This document shows, piece by piece, positions 22,010-28,087 of a DNA stretch of 28,121 nt. A program made the translations under genes and the position numbers. Location: the NCBI GenBank assembly GCA_017559615.1, contig JAFYRB010000072.1, positions 1-28,121 on the forward strand, written 5' to 3'. How positions within the stretch are numbered: position 1 is the first letter of the stretch; the number at the start of each line of letters is the position of its first letter. The stretch comes from Alistipes sp. GTDB taxonomy: Bacteria; Bacteroidota; Bacteroidia; Bacteroidales; Rikenellaceae. The notes beneath the pieces are model-generated. The model was given only the letters and a program-made list of their open reading frames with translations. It ran no database searches and was not told where the DNA came from.

Positions 22010-23482
22010 CTATATTGCGCCATAGTATTTGCCCTTCCAGATGTAGTAGTCATCCCTTGCGCGTAGCTCAAAACTAATCTCGACAAGGTCATCGTCAATC
22101 AGCAGAATGCGCATCTCGCCGCCCTTGATAGCTATCTCGCCCAATGGAGTGCCGAATCTCAGGGTTGCTACGTCTACATATGGCACCTGTGCCCCCGCTG
22201 CATCTACAATGGGATAGTCGCCCTCAGCGAGTTCCTCGGCGTAGATGTCGAGAGATAGGGTGTGGTGGCCACCAAAATCTATATGGTATCGGCCTATCTC
22301 ATCCTCGCTGATGGTTATCGAGTCAAGAGTAAAGTCTCGCTTGAAGGTCATCTCTGGCAGTGCACCGCAATACTCGAACCTAACCTCACGGCCCAATGCG
22401 TCAACAACATCTACATCGAACATATATTCATACTCATCGTTTATCGAGATGTTAACTGTGCCACTGGCAAGCTCACCATAAGTGCCATTAGCGATGAACC
22501 ACGAGTTGTGGGCCTCGATATCGCCTGCTGCGAACACCTCGGCGTTATTAACGCTATACTGGCCAGGCTCCAAGTACATCTCGTTTTGCTTGACAAGATG
22601 CGCCTCAAGAACAAGCGTAGCCTTGCCGTCGAGCGTATTGAAGGCTATCGTTGCACGCTTGCCCTGCTCCCTCTTGCGGATGTCGGGGCAGTTAAACTCC
22701 ATCTGTGAGATGTCATAGTGGGGCATATCGCCAACGTAGTCATATATCTCAACCTTGTAGAGCGTGTCGCCCGCATAGAGGCTGGCACTGATAGAGTATC
22801 TGTCTCTAAACTCCTGGTAAGGAATATCCACCTCGACATCCACCCTATCGAAATAGATAGGCTCGCTGCCATCTGCAAAGCTTATGAACGAGCGCTTGGC
22901 ATCAATACCCGCATTGATACCGCCATCTGTTGTGTAGCTACCCTCGGGAAGCATCTCGCCTGGCTCGGCATTGAACACCAGTGTAAGCTCGCACTCGGGA
23001 TTAACATCGGTAAAGAGGAGTGCGAAATCGGTGTCGGCATACTGCTCATCAAGCAGACGACGCACAAGGCCAAAGTCGAGGGCCACCTCATCGTAGTGCT
23101 GTGATGCTGTGGTTGCAATCTCGTAGGCCACCTCCACGCCCTTGCTGTTCTTCGCAGCTACGGCAATGAGGTATGGGGTGTTGCGCTCAAGGTTATATAC
23201 CTTCACTGTGTACGCCTCGTTTATCTTCGATGACTTGCCATCGGCCAAGATCTGCTCGGCATTGCACATACCCTCTGAGGCCTTAGCCACGATGTACCTC
23301 ACCTCAGTGGCATTCGCAGACTCAATCTGAAACGAGATTGACGAGTCGGTCGTTAACTCAATAGCAATCTTCACACCCAGCTTGGTTGCCTCGTCACCTG
23401 CCGACTTGTCGCAGCCAACAAACATAACTACCACACCCATAATAAGTGAGCATAGCAGAGAGTTGTAAATTAAGTTTTTCAT
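22010..23482 (-). CDS. Lipoprotein with Fn3-like domain and three tandem beta modules
   Basis: This 490-residue protein has lipidated Cys24 (MFVGC). An Fn3-like domain spans about 32-128 (NLERNTPYLIAVAAKNSKG). Three repeats of about 95-105 residues follow, at about 150-253, 276-374 and 398-490. Each has a hydrophobic TLVF/TLVL/TLSL strand, a GxY turn (EGSYTT, PGQYSV, EGDYPI), a polar hairpin, and a closing YxG motif (YVGDMP, YCGALP, YYGAI). I do not know a family name for the module, and no catalytic residues stand out; a binding or structural surface role is likely. It begins 19 bp after the 190-residue lipoprotein and therefore shares its promoter. Its composition is closer to the core genome than its neighbours. 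Confidence 0.8.
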   Translation of the reverse strand: MKNLIYNSLLCSLIMGVVVMFVGCDKSAGDEATKLGVKIAIELTTDSSISFQIESANATEVRYIVAKASEGMCNAEQILADGKSSKINEAYTVKVYNLERNTPYLIAVAAKNSKGVEVAYEIATTASQHYDEVALDFGLVRRLLDEQYADTDFALLFTDVNPECELTLVFNAEPGEMLPEGSYTTDGGINAGIDAKRSFISFADGSEPIYFDRVDVEVDIPYQEFRDRYSISASLYAGDTLYKVEIYDYVGDMPHYDISQMEFNCPDIRKREQGKRATIAFNTLDGKATLVLEAHLVKQNEMYLEPGQYSVNNAEVFAAGDIEAHNSWFIANGTYGELASGTVNISINDEYEYMFDVDVVDALGREVRFEYCGALPEMTFKRDFTLDSITISEDEIGRYHIDFGGHHTLSLDIYAEELAEGDYPIVDAAGAQVPYVDVATLRFGTPLGEIAIKGGEMRILLIDDDLVEISFELRARDDYYIWKGKYYGAI

Positions 23483-23501
23483 AGTCTTATTATATTATAT
23501 T

Positions 23502-24074
23502 TTATTTAACATAGTCCAACATATCATCTGTTACAGTAAATCGCCATATATGCAGACACCGTTTCTCACTTTCGTTTTTCATTTTATAATTATAGTAGCT
23601 GCTGTCAAAAGGATTTTTCATAACGCTATCATAGTCCGCCTTTGACCACTCGCAAAGAAGTTCTCCATCTTCATTATAGATTTTAAGAAAGCTGTCATCT
23701 GCAAGGATTTCAATGTATTTTTCGATATAATCCCCTGTAATGAGATTTTCTGCCCCTGATAAGTATTCTTTCTCATTCGCTTCGTTATAGACATATGATG
23801 TGACAATATGATGTATTCGCATATCGCCATCTATCTTCAAAACACCAGCCTCGCAACCACTTGCAATATGAACATCATCCATATCACTATCTCCATAATT
23901 AAGTTCAAGTCGTAATACTTGGTCAGTATCATTATCAATATATATTAAACCGACCTCTTCGTATGGCAAATCATTCTGTGGTGGATCTTCAAAAAAGAAA
24001 TCTATAATCTTTTCGCACGATGTAGCTGAAAGAACTATTGACATCAGTAACGACAAATAAATAAGTTTTTTCAT
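23502..24074 (-). CDS. Small acidic lipoprotein of unknown function
   Basis: This 190-residue protein has a signal peptide and lipobox (MKKLIYLSLLMSIVLSATSC, Cys20), so it should be lipid-anchored. The mature part is acidic and predicted mostly beta, with no recognised domain. It is the first gene of a two-lipoprotein operon, with the 490-residue lipoprotein 19 bp downstream. Transcription should start from the G-tract promoter at 24143-24173, giving a leader of about 63 nt. The signal peptide resembles those of the other two lipoproteins in the locus, suggesting a common origin or exchange of that segment. It is more AT-rich than its downstream partner. Confidence 0.75.
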   Translation of the reverse strand: MKKLIYLSLLMSIVLSATSCEKIIDFFFEDPPQNDLPYEEVGLIYIDNDTDQVLRLELNYGDSDMDDVHIASGCEAGVLKIDGDMRIHHIVTSYVYNEANEKEYLSGAENLITGDYIEKYIEILADDSFLKIYNEDGELLCEWSKADYDSVMKNPFDSSYYNYKMKNESEKRCLHIWRFTVTDDMLDYVK

Positions 24075-24142
24075 AGGTGTTTATTTTTAAGTTGTTTGTT
24101 TATTATTTTAAGAGGTTTTAAGACCATCTAAGTTTCCGCCTA

Positions 24143-24173
24143 CAAATTTACCCCCCCCCTTGAATTTTCCAAA
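24143..24173 (-). promoter_or_regulatory. Lipoprotein-operon promoter with G9 tract in the spacer (phase-variation candidate)
   Basis: On the minus strand TTTG (24170-24173) is followed by a 19-nt spacer and TAAATTTG (24143-24150), a full match to the Bacteroidota promoter. The last nine spacer bases are all G (plus strand C, 24151-24159), abutting the -7 element. Gain or loss of one G by slipped-strand mispairing would change the -33/-7 distance and so switch promoter strength. The rpmI promoter has a 20-nt spacer, so the present 19 is near optimal (ON or partly ON). Confidence 0.7.
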
Positions 24174-24185
24174 TTTTAGGGCAAG

Positions 24186-24197
24186 AAAATGCATTTT
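24186..24197. promoter_or_regulatory. Candidate operator upstream of the G-tract promoter
   Basis: AAAATGCATTTT is a perfect 12-bp palindrome beginning 13 bp upstream of the -33 TTTG of the lipoprotein promoter, a position typical of activator sites. It could be bound by the TPR-LuxR regulator of this locus, but AT-rich palindromes of this size also occur by chance. Confidence 0.3.
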
Positions 24198-24260
24198 GAG
24201 GGCTATTATTTTCTTTACTCTAACAAAAAGTTACTCGGAAAAAGTTTTGCAAAACGAAAA

Positions 24261-24290
24261 ACGACCTACGAATTTTAGTCCGTAAGTCGT
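24261..24290 (-). terminator. Hairpin downstream of the lost TPR paralogue
   Basis: ACGACCTACG (24261-24270) and CGTAAGTCGT (24281-24290) pair over 10 bp, with a G-U pair in minus-strand RNA. On that strand the hairpin follows the remnant stop codon (24351-24353) by about 60 nt, so it was probably the terminator of the lost regulator gene. Confidence 0.5.
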
Positions 24291-24335
24291 TGTAAATCAG
24301 CAGTAGCTGAAAATATCTATTTTACCACACTCGCA

Positions 24336-24408
24336 AAAAGTTTTACAAACCTACTTTTCGAGCATATCACGAAGGAAAATCGAGAGGTTGGTATCGCTCT
24401 CGGTCAAT
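24336..24408 (-). pseudogene. 3' remnant of a second TPR-LuxR regulator
   Basis: About 73 bp match the end of the regulator at 20216-21865, decoding on the minus strand to TESDTNLSIFLRDMLEK and a stop (24351-24353). Compared with the intact copy there is one amino-acid change (Asn to Asp), while four other codon changes in Leu, Ser, Glu and Thr are synonymous. Homology ends abruptly near 24405-24408. The remnant therefore comes from a paralogue that evolved under purifying selection and was later cut, with the rest replaced by unrelated AT-rich DNA. Confidence 0.8.
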
Positions 24409-24446
24409 AAAAGATATTATCACCTGCGGGAATAATTCATAACTAA

Positions 24447-24471
24447 TCAATGTTTACCTACGATTACCTAA
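24447..24471 (+). repeat. Left copy of island-flanking direct repeat
   Basis: TCAATGTTTACCTACGATTA plus CCTAA is repeated in the same orientation at 27692-27716 with 21 of 25 identities, including an uninterrupted TACCTACGATTAC. The copies bracket the DUF3791/DUF3990 cassette and the KAP NTPase, so they may be diverged attachment-type ends, or shared regulatory sites upstream of the two outward transcription starts. Confidence 0.5.
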
Positions 24472-24542
24472 AGTTTATTAAAATTATATAGTGGCGATAT
24501 TATTAACTGGTAAACAAATTATGTTACTAAAGAAAAAATCAC

Positions 24543-24550
24543 TATATTTG
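24543..24550 (+). promoter_or_regulatory. -7 element for the DUF3791/DUF3990 cassette
   Basis: TATATTTG matches TAnnTTTG, 40 bp before the first ATG. No TTTG is present at -33. The leader contains a small hairpin, GGCA (24562-24565) with TGCC (24573-24576), which could matter for autoregulation. Confidence 0.5.
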
Positions 24551-24590
24551 CAGTGAATGGTGGCATAAAGGTTGCCGTTTAAGGGATAAT

Positions 24591-24809
24591 ATGGGTAACA
24601 AATATAAGATTCCATACATCAATGCTTGCATCCGAGCCTTCGCTAAGCGATTTAGGCTTTCGGTGCAGAGTGCTTTTGAATACCTTTACAACTTTAAGGG
24701 TATTCATTTTCTCGTGGAATTCTACGAGATTGAACACTTGCAGTCTATCGAAGATGCCGTTGACGATCTTGTTGTTTGTTGCCAGAATAATGGAGGAACA
24801 CTGCGATGA
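24591..24809 (+). CDS. DUF3791-like small protein (candidate antitoxin)
   Basis: This 72-residue, mostly helical protein contains YINACIRAFAKRFRLSVQSA, FLVEFYEIEHLQSIEDAVDD and LVVCCQNNGG. I recognise the pattern as DUF3791, a family commonly encoded just upstream of DUF3990 proteins. No enzyme motif is present. Its stop overlaps the next start (ATGA at 24806-24809), which fixes stoichiometry by translational coupling as in toxin-antitoxin pairs. The candidate promoter is at 24543-24550. It may bind and neutralise the DUF3990 product, or be a DNA-binding autorepressor; neither is shown by the sequence. Confidence 0.75.
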   Translation: MGNKYKIPYINACIRAFAKRFRLSVQSAFEYLYNFKGIHFLVEFYEIEHLQSIEDAVDDLVVCCQNNGGTLR

Positions 24810-25276
24810 AGCTTTATCACGGCACAAATGTAGATTTTGATGTGATTGACTTGACCAAGTCTAACAAGTATAAAGACTTTGGTCAGGGATTCTATTTGAC
24901 CGATATTCGCTCACAGGCAGAAGAACTCGCCGCCAAGAAATCTCGTCTTTTCGGCGGTTATCCAGTTATCCAAGAGTATGAGTTTGACGAAACACTATTG
25001 AGTGGCGCAGAGTTAAAGGTATTGAAGTTCGACAAGCCATCAACGGAGTGGGCAGAGTTTATCTTCAAGAATCGTAACCGCGACAACAACTTTACACACG
25101 ATTATGACATCGTCATAGGTCCTATCGCCAACGATGGAGTTGCATATCTACTGGGACGATATGAAGAGGGAACTTTGACTATTGAGGAGCTGAGCGACAA
25201 GTTAGACTACAAAAAACTTAATAGTCAATACTTCTTTGGAACGAATAAATCTCTTAAATACCTGAAACGCCTATGA
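24806..25276 (+). CDS. DUF3990 family protein, ADP-ribosyltransferase-like (candidate toxin)
   Basis: This 156-residue protein begins KLYHGTNVDFDVIDL, has DFGQGFYLTDIRSQAEELA at about 24-42, and ends QYFFGTNKSLKYLKRL. This is the DUF3990 pattern. The YHGT strand, the GxGFYLT segment and the late FFGT strand resemble the NAD-binding core of small ADP-ribosyltransferase folds. The catalytic assignment is tentative: H5 and Y30 would be the nearest counterparts of an H-Y pair, and the final acidic residue is not obvious. It overlaps both neighbours by ATGA, so the three genes form one tightly coupled unit. A toxin or protein/nucleic-acid modifying role is inference. Confidence 0.78.
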   Translation: MKLYHGTNVDFDVIDLTKSNKYKDFGQGFYLTDIRSQAEELAAKKSRLFGGYPVIQEYEFDETLLSGAELKVLKFDKPSTEWAEFIFKNRNRDNNFTHDYDIVIGPIANDGVAYLLGRYEEGTLTIEELSDKLDYKKLNSQYFFGTNKSLKYLKRL

Positions 25277-25485
25277 CAGCACAAGTTCAAAGAGATTTCC
25301 TAATCAATCATATTGTTGATCGATTAACAGAGTATCTTGTCTTGGACAACAATATAGAGATTGCTGACGCAATGAATATTATCTACAAGTCAAAGGTATA
25401 TCAGCAGCTACAAGACATTGAAGGTGGACTCTACACGCAAAGCCCATCGTATGTCTATGAGTTACTGAAGCGAGAATTGCATTAG
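25273..25485 (+). CDS. Small helical third protein of the DUF3990 cassette
   Basis: This 70-residue, mainly helical protein (IVDRLTEYLVLDNNIEIADA, YKSKVYQQLQDIEGGLYTQS, YVYELLKREL) starts inside the stop of the DUF3990 gene (ATGA at 25273-25276). I cannot give it a firm family. It resembles small proteins that accompany DUF3791/DUF3990 pairs and may be a second antitoxin subunit or accessory chaperone. There is no signal peptide, membrane segment or catalytic motif. It ends before the inverted repeat at 25506-25545. Confidence 0.7.
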   Translation: MTAQVQRDFLINHIVDRLTEYLVLDNNIEIADAMNIIYKSKVYQQLQDIEGGLYTQSPSYVYELLKRELH

Positions 25486-25505
25486 GTATAATTTATTTCC
25501 CAAAA

Positions 25506-25545
25506 GAGGCTGACTAAAAAGCCCTAGAGGACCAATGTCAGCCTC
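25506..25545. terminator. Terminator-like inverted repeat between convergent units
   Basis: GAGGCTGAC (25506-25514) pairs with GTCAGCCTC (25537-25545). The 22-nt loop includes CTAAAAAGCCCTAG. It sits between the stop of the third cassette gene and the stop of the convergent KAP gene, so it probably ends transcription in both directions. It lacks a long T run. Confidence 0.6.
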
Positions 25546-25564
25546 ATGAGTTGTTATACCTTGT

Positions 25565-27454
25565 TTAACTAATATCAATAGGATTGTTCTCTCCTTCTGC
25601 TCTTCTTATTGCTCCATCAATATATTTTAGCAAATGTATCAAATTGTATCTATTAACACTCTTACGGTTTGGGATCCCTCCTTCTACTATATTTTTTATT
25701 TGTTGTAACTTGGGAAGATCATCGGCAAAACGATTATTCCCACTATTAAGGATGTGTGGAAATTCATAATGCATAGCAAAGAATTCGCATAACGGTTGCA
25801 AACTGCCATTACTGAGAGAAAGGATTTTGCTGGCGAAAATTGTCGCATCAATATTCTTAAATATTGGTGATAACTTATAAGTACTATGTTGGTCGGGTGT
25901 TGTCTCCATACTTAACTTAAATAAGCTTGCAACATTTTCATCACTCAAACTTAATAGAGCTTCTTCCATTTTATCTTTTAGTTCTATATTTCTTTTTTCA
26001 AATATGCTTATCACATAACCGCAGATATCCTTAGCTATATCATTGTTTTCTACTCGCACATACGATTCAAGGCCTCTAACAAATGCTAATTTAGCCTTGT
26101 ATAGTTCTTCTTTATTATTAATAGCTACAAAATAGTTTTCGATATGTTCCTTTGCTATTATTATAACATCAGAGTCCAATGTGTGAATTAGCTTGCAGTC
26201 AAAATATATCATCAAAGCAAGCGACCTTCCCATCATATAGATGTTAGGTATATTGTTTGCCTTGACATCTTGTTCTAACTTAATATATGCTACCTCAAAA
26301 TCATCATTGGACAACTTTGTGAAATCTGCTATTTTTTCTTGAATACTAGTATCGCCACTTAATTGTTTTAGTTGATTTTCAACATTATCTTTACTGCTAT
26401 GACCAGTCTCTATTTCATTAATGATTTGTTGTACATTATCAACATTTAGAACATCTACCTGATATTTATCACTAATCTGGTGATATTTACTACGGATAGA
26501 TTTTATTCGCTCTTTGGTCTCGTCATTGTTGTCGTGGATAATACCAATCATATCTGCCCAATCCCACGCTTTTATAATGTCGCGATTTTCACCTCTATAT
26601 TCACAATAAGTTGCTATATATGCTCCTAACAATGATTTAATATATGAAGTTCCCTTTTTAACAAGGTTCACATCTAATTCATTGTATAGGTTGTTAAAAT
26701 CGTATAGGCACTGACGAAGCAAGCGAAGATTATTACATTGTGTTGCCTCAAAACAATCAATTATATAATCTTTCTGTTTTGTCAGCCATTCTGCCAAAGG
26801 GACATCATCAGTTAAGAAACAGTTGATGGCTCCCACTACATCTGGTTTTATCTCAAATTCTCGACCAATGGTTTTTTCCTTAAACTCGAATAATTGTTGT
26901 TTTTTATCTTCATTTATATGCGTTTCATCTCCTACGATAATAACATGACACGCACCATGCTCAACAAAACTATTAATGTAGCCTAATATTAACTTCATAT
27001 CTATTAAGCAGCGCTCAAGATCGTCAAATACAATTATTTTAGTTACAACCTCGTTGTTATTCCGAGATGTAAGTAACGATAACGAATCAAGCGTTGCATC
27101 CATTGATAAATCTTCTTTACCATTATTATCAAGGTCAATACTTGTTTTAAATATCACTTTGCCAGCTAGTTTGAAGACACCCTTTGCCAATTCTGCACCT
27201 TTGCTATATAAAAATGGGTGCAAAGCTCTATCAATTGCTTCTGTTATTTGCGAGGTTTCTTTTAGTCCGTATAATGAGACATAAATAGGTTCAATGATAA
27301 CATTGTCCTTCTTTATTTCGTCCTTATATTCCTTAATCCACTTTTGAATAAAGTATGATTTGCCACACCCCCTTTTGCCTTTCAACATTACAGCGTAACG
27401 TGGATCAGGATTAGTTACATATTTAAGTAGATATTGAGATATATTTTCGTTCAT
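25565..27454 (-). CDS. KAP-family P-loop NTPase (candidate defence protein)
   Basis: This 629-residue protein opens with an ATPase domain. Walker A GKRGCGKSYF is at about residues 26-35, and Walker B IIVFDDLERC with an additional GDETHI segment places it in the KAP/AAA-like P-loop group. After about residue 260 the protein is all-helical with Asn/Asp/Ile-rich stretches and no recognised domain. There is no clear transmembrane helix pair of the kind some KAP proteins insert in the ATPase domain. KAP NTPases recur in phage-defence islands and in membrane-associated complexes. The gene is clearly more AT-rich than the core genes, convergent with the DUF3990 cassette, and has its own -7 element at 27484-27491. 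A defence role is inferred from context. Confidence 0.78.
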   Translation of the reverse strand: MNENISQYLLKYVTNPDPRYAVMLKGKRGCGKSYFIQKWIKEYKDEIKKDNVIIEPIYVSLYGLKETSQITEAIDRALHPFLYSKGAELAKGVFKLAGKVIFKTSIDLDNNGKEDLSMDATLDSLSLLTSRNNNEVVTKIIVFDDLERCLIDMKLILGYINSFVEHGACHVIIVGDETHINEDKKQQLFEFKEKTIGREFEIKPDVVGAINCFLTDDVPLAEWLTKQKDYIIDCFEATQCNNLRLLRQCLYDFNNLYNELDVNLVKKGTSYIKSLLGAYIATYCEYRGENRDIIKAWDWADMIGIIHDNNDETKERIKSIRSKYHQISDKYQVDVLNVDNVQQIINEIETGHSSKDNVENQLKQLSGDTSIQEKIADFTKLSNDDFEVAYIKLEQDVKANNIPNIYMMGRSLALMIYFDCKLIHTLDSDVIIIAKEHIENYFVAINNKEELYKAKLAFVRGLESYVRVENNDIAKDICGYVISIFEKRNIELKDKMEEALLSLSDENVASLFKLSMETTPDQHSTYKLSPIFKNIDATIFASKILSLSNGSLQPLCEFFAMHYEFPHILNSGNNRFADDLPKLQQIKNIVEGGIPNRKSVNRYNLIHLLKYIDGAIRRAEGENNPIDIS

Positions 27455-27483
27455 AGCCCATATAAATTTTTATATTAACTCAC

Positions 27484-27491
27484 CAAAGTTA
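27484..27491 (-). promoter_or_regulatory. -7 element for the KAP NTPase gene
   Basis: TAACTTTG on the minus strand matches TAnnTTTG, 30 bp before the ATG at 27454. TTTG is absent at -33. Just beyond, GTCAC (27522-27526) and GTGAC (27535-27539) form an inverted repeat that could be an operator. Confidence 0.5.
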
Positions 27492-27691
27492 ATATTTAAT
27501 TTTGGGACATGAAACTATATTGTCACAAAATATGGTGACGAACAGATAGAAATATGAATCAATCAAGTTGTGCCAAATTGAATATACCTACTGTATTTTA
27601 TGCTTATATTGACATATAAACTTCTTTGGCTCTAATTAGGCACTTAATTCAAGTTGATACATATGAGTAATGTATTCAGTCCTTAGTGTTT

Positions 27692-27716
27692 TCAACATCT
27701 ACCTACGATTACTTAA
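27692..27716 (+). repeat. Right copy of island-flanking direct repeat
   Basis: TCAACATCTACCTACGATTA plus CTTAA repeats the left copy at 24447-24471 with four substitutions and the same orientation. The two copies are 3.2 kb apart and enclose all island genes. Confidence 0.5.
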
Positions 27717-27884
27717 CATGCTAATATAATTATGTACTAAATTAATCTTTAGTATGCACGAAATAGTGAATGTAAACTGTGCTAAATTAACTTAAAAAGT
27801 TATTTTAGTTCATTGCCATCACAAGTATATCCCCCTCAAAATATTGTGTCTATTTTTTCAATTCACCAATCATACATCTGACCT

Positions 27885-27892
27885 CCCCCCCC
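27885..27892. repeat. Eight-C homopolymer tract
   Basis: Eight C in a row interrupt very AT-rich sequence, resembling the nine-C tract at 24151-24159. No clean -33/-7 pair straddles it on either strand within the window, so a promoter role is not shown. Confidence 0.5.
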
Positions 27893-28087
27893 TATATATT
27901 AGATGTTTGCGCAACGTAAACCACCTCACGAATTGTATACTGGGTAGGGGCCTTAATAGGTATTCCGTTGTCTTGTTTTCTAATTACAAGGCAAAATATT
28001 TTAGAAAAAAGTTTTATTAATCTTGTCTTTTTTACCATTGTTTCTATATTTATTATAACGGGCAATAAAAATCCCCGTTTTACAATT

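Larger units (their letters stand above)
24075..24590. other. Regulatory intergenic region with a recombination breakpoint
   Basis: These 516 bp have no complete gene. From left to right they hold the leader of the lipoprotein operon, the G9-spacer promoter (24143-24173) and the palindrome AAAATGCATTTT (24186-24197). Then come a hairpin (24261-24290) and the remnant of a TPR regulator 3' end (24336-24408). After an abrupt end of homology comes AT-rich DNA with a 25-bp repeat (24447-24471) and the promoter of the DUF3791/DUF3990 cassette. Confidence 0.7.
27455..28087. other. AT-rich region without a convincing gene
   Basis: About 630 bp contain only short open frames (for example 21 codons from 27554). 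It holds the KAP promoter, the right flanking repeat (27692-27716) and an AT hairpin (CTAAAT-TAACTT / AAGTTA-TTTTAG, 27782-27808). It also holds an eight-C tract (27885-27892) and a GC-stem hairpin AACGGG / CCCGTT close to the right edge. No coding or RNA gene is recognised. Confidence 0.6.

Noticed and set aside
24151..24159. The C9 run as a sequencing artefact
   Set aside because: It cannot be excluded without reads, but its exact placement between matching -33 and -7 boxes makes a purely artefactual origin unlikely; length errors of one base remain possible.
24579..24827. An 82-codon minus-strand frame opposite the DUF3791 gene
   Set aside because: It is antisense to a recognisable family member that is coupled by ATGA overlap to the next gene; no promoter precedes it.
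25506..25545. Inverted repeat GAGGCTGAC/GTCAGCCTC as an insertion-sequence end
   Set aside because: There is no partner terminal repeat, transposase or target duplication; its position between convergent genes is explained better as a terminator.
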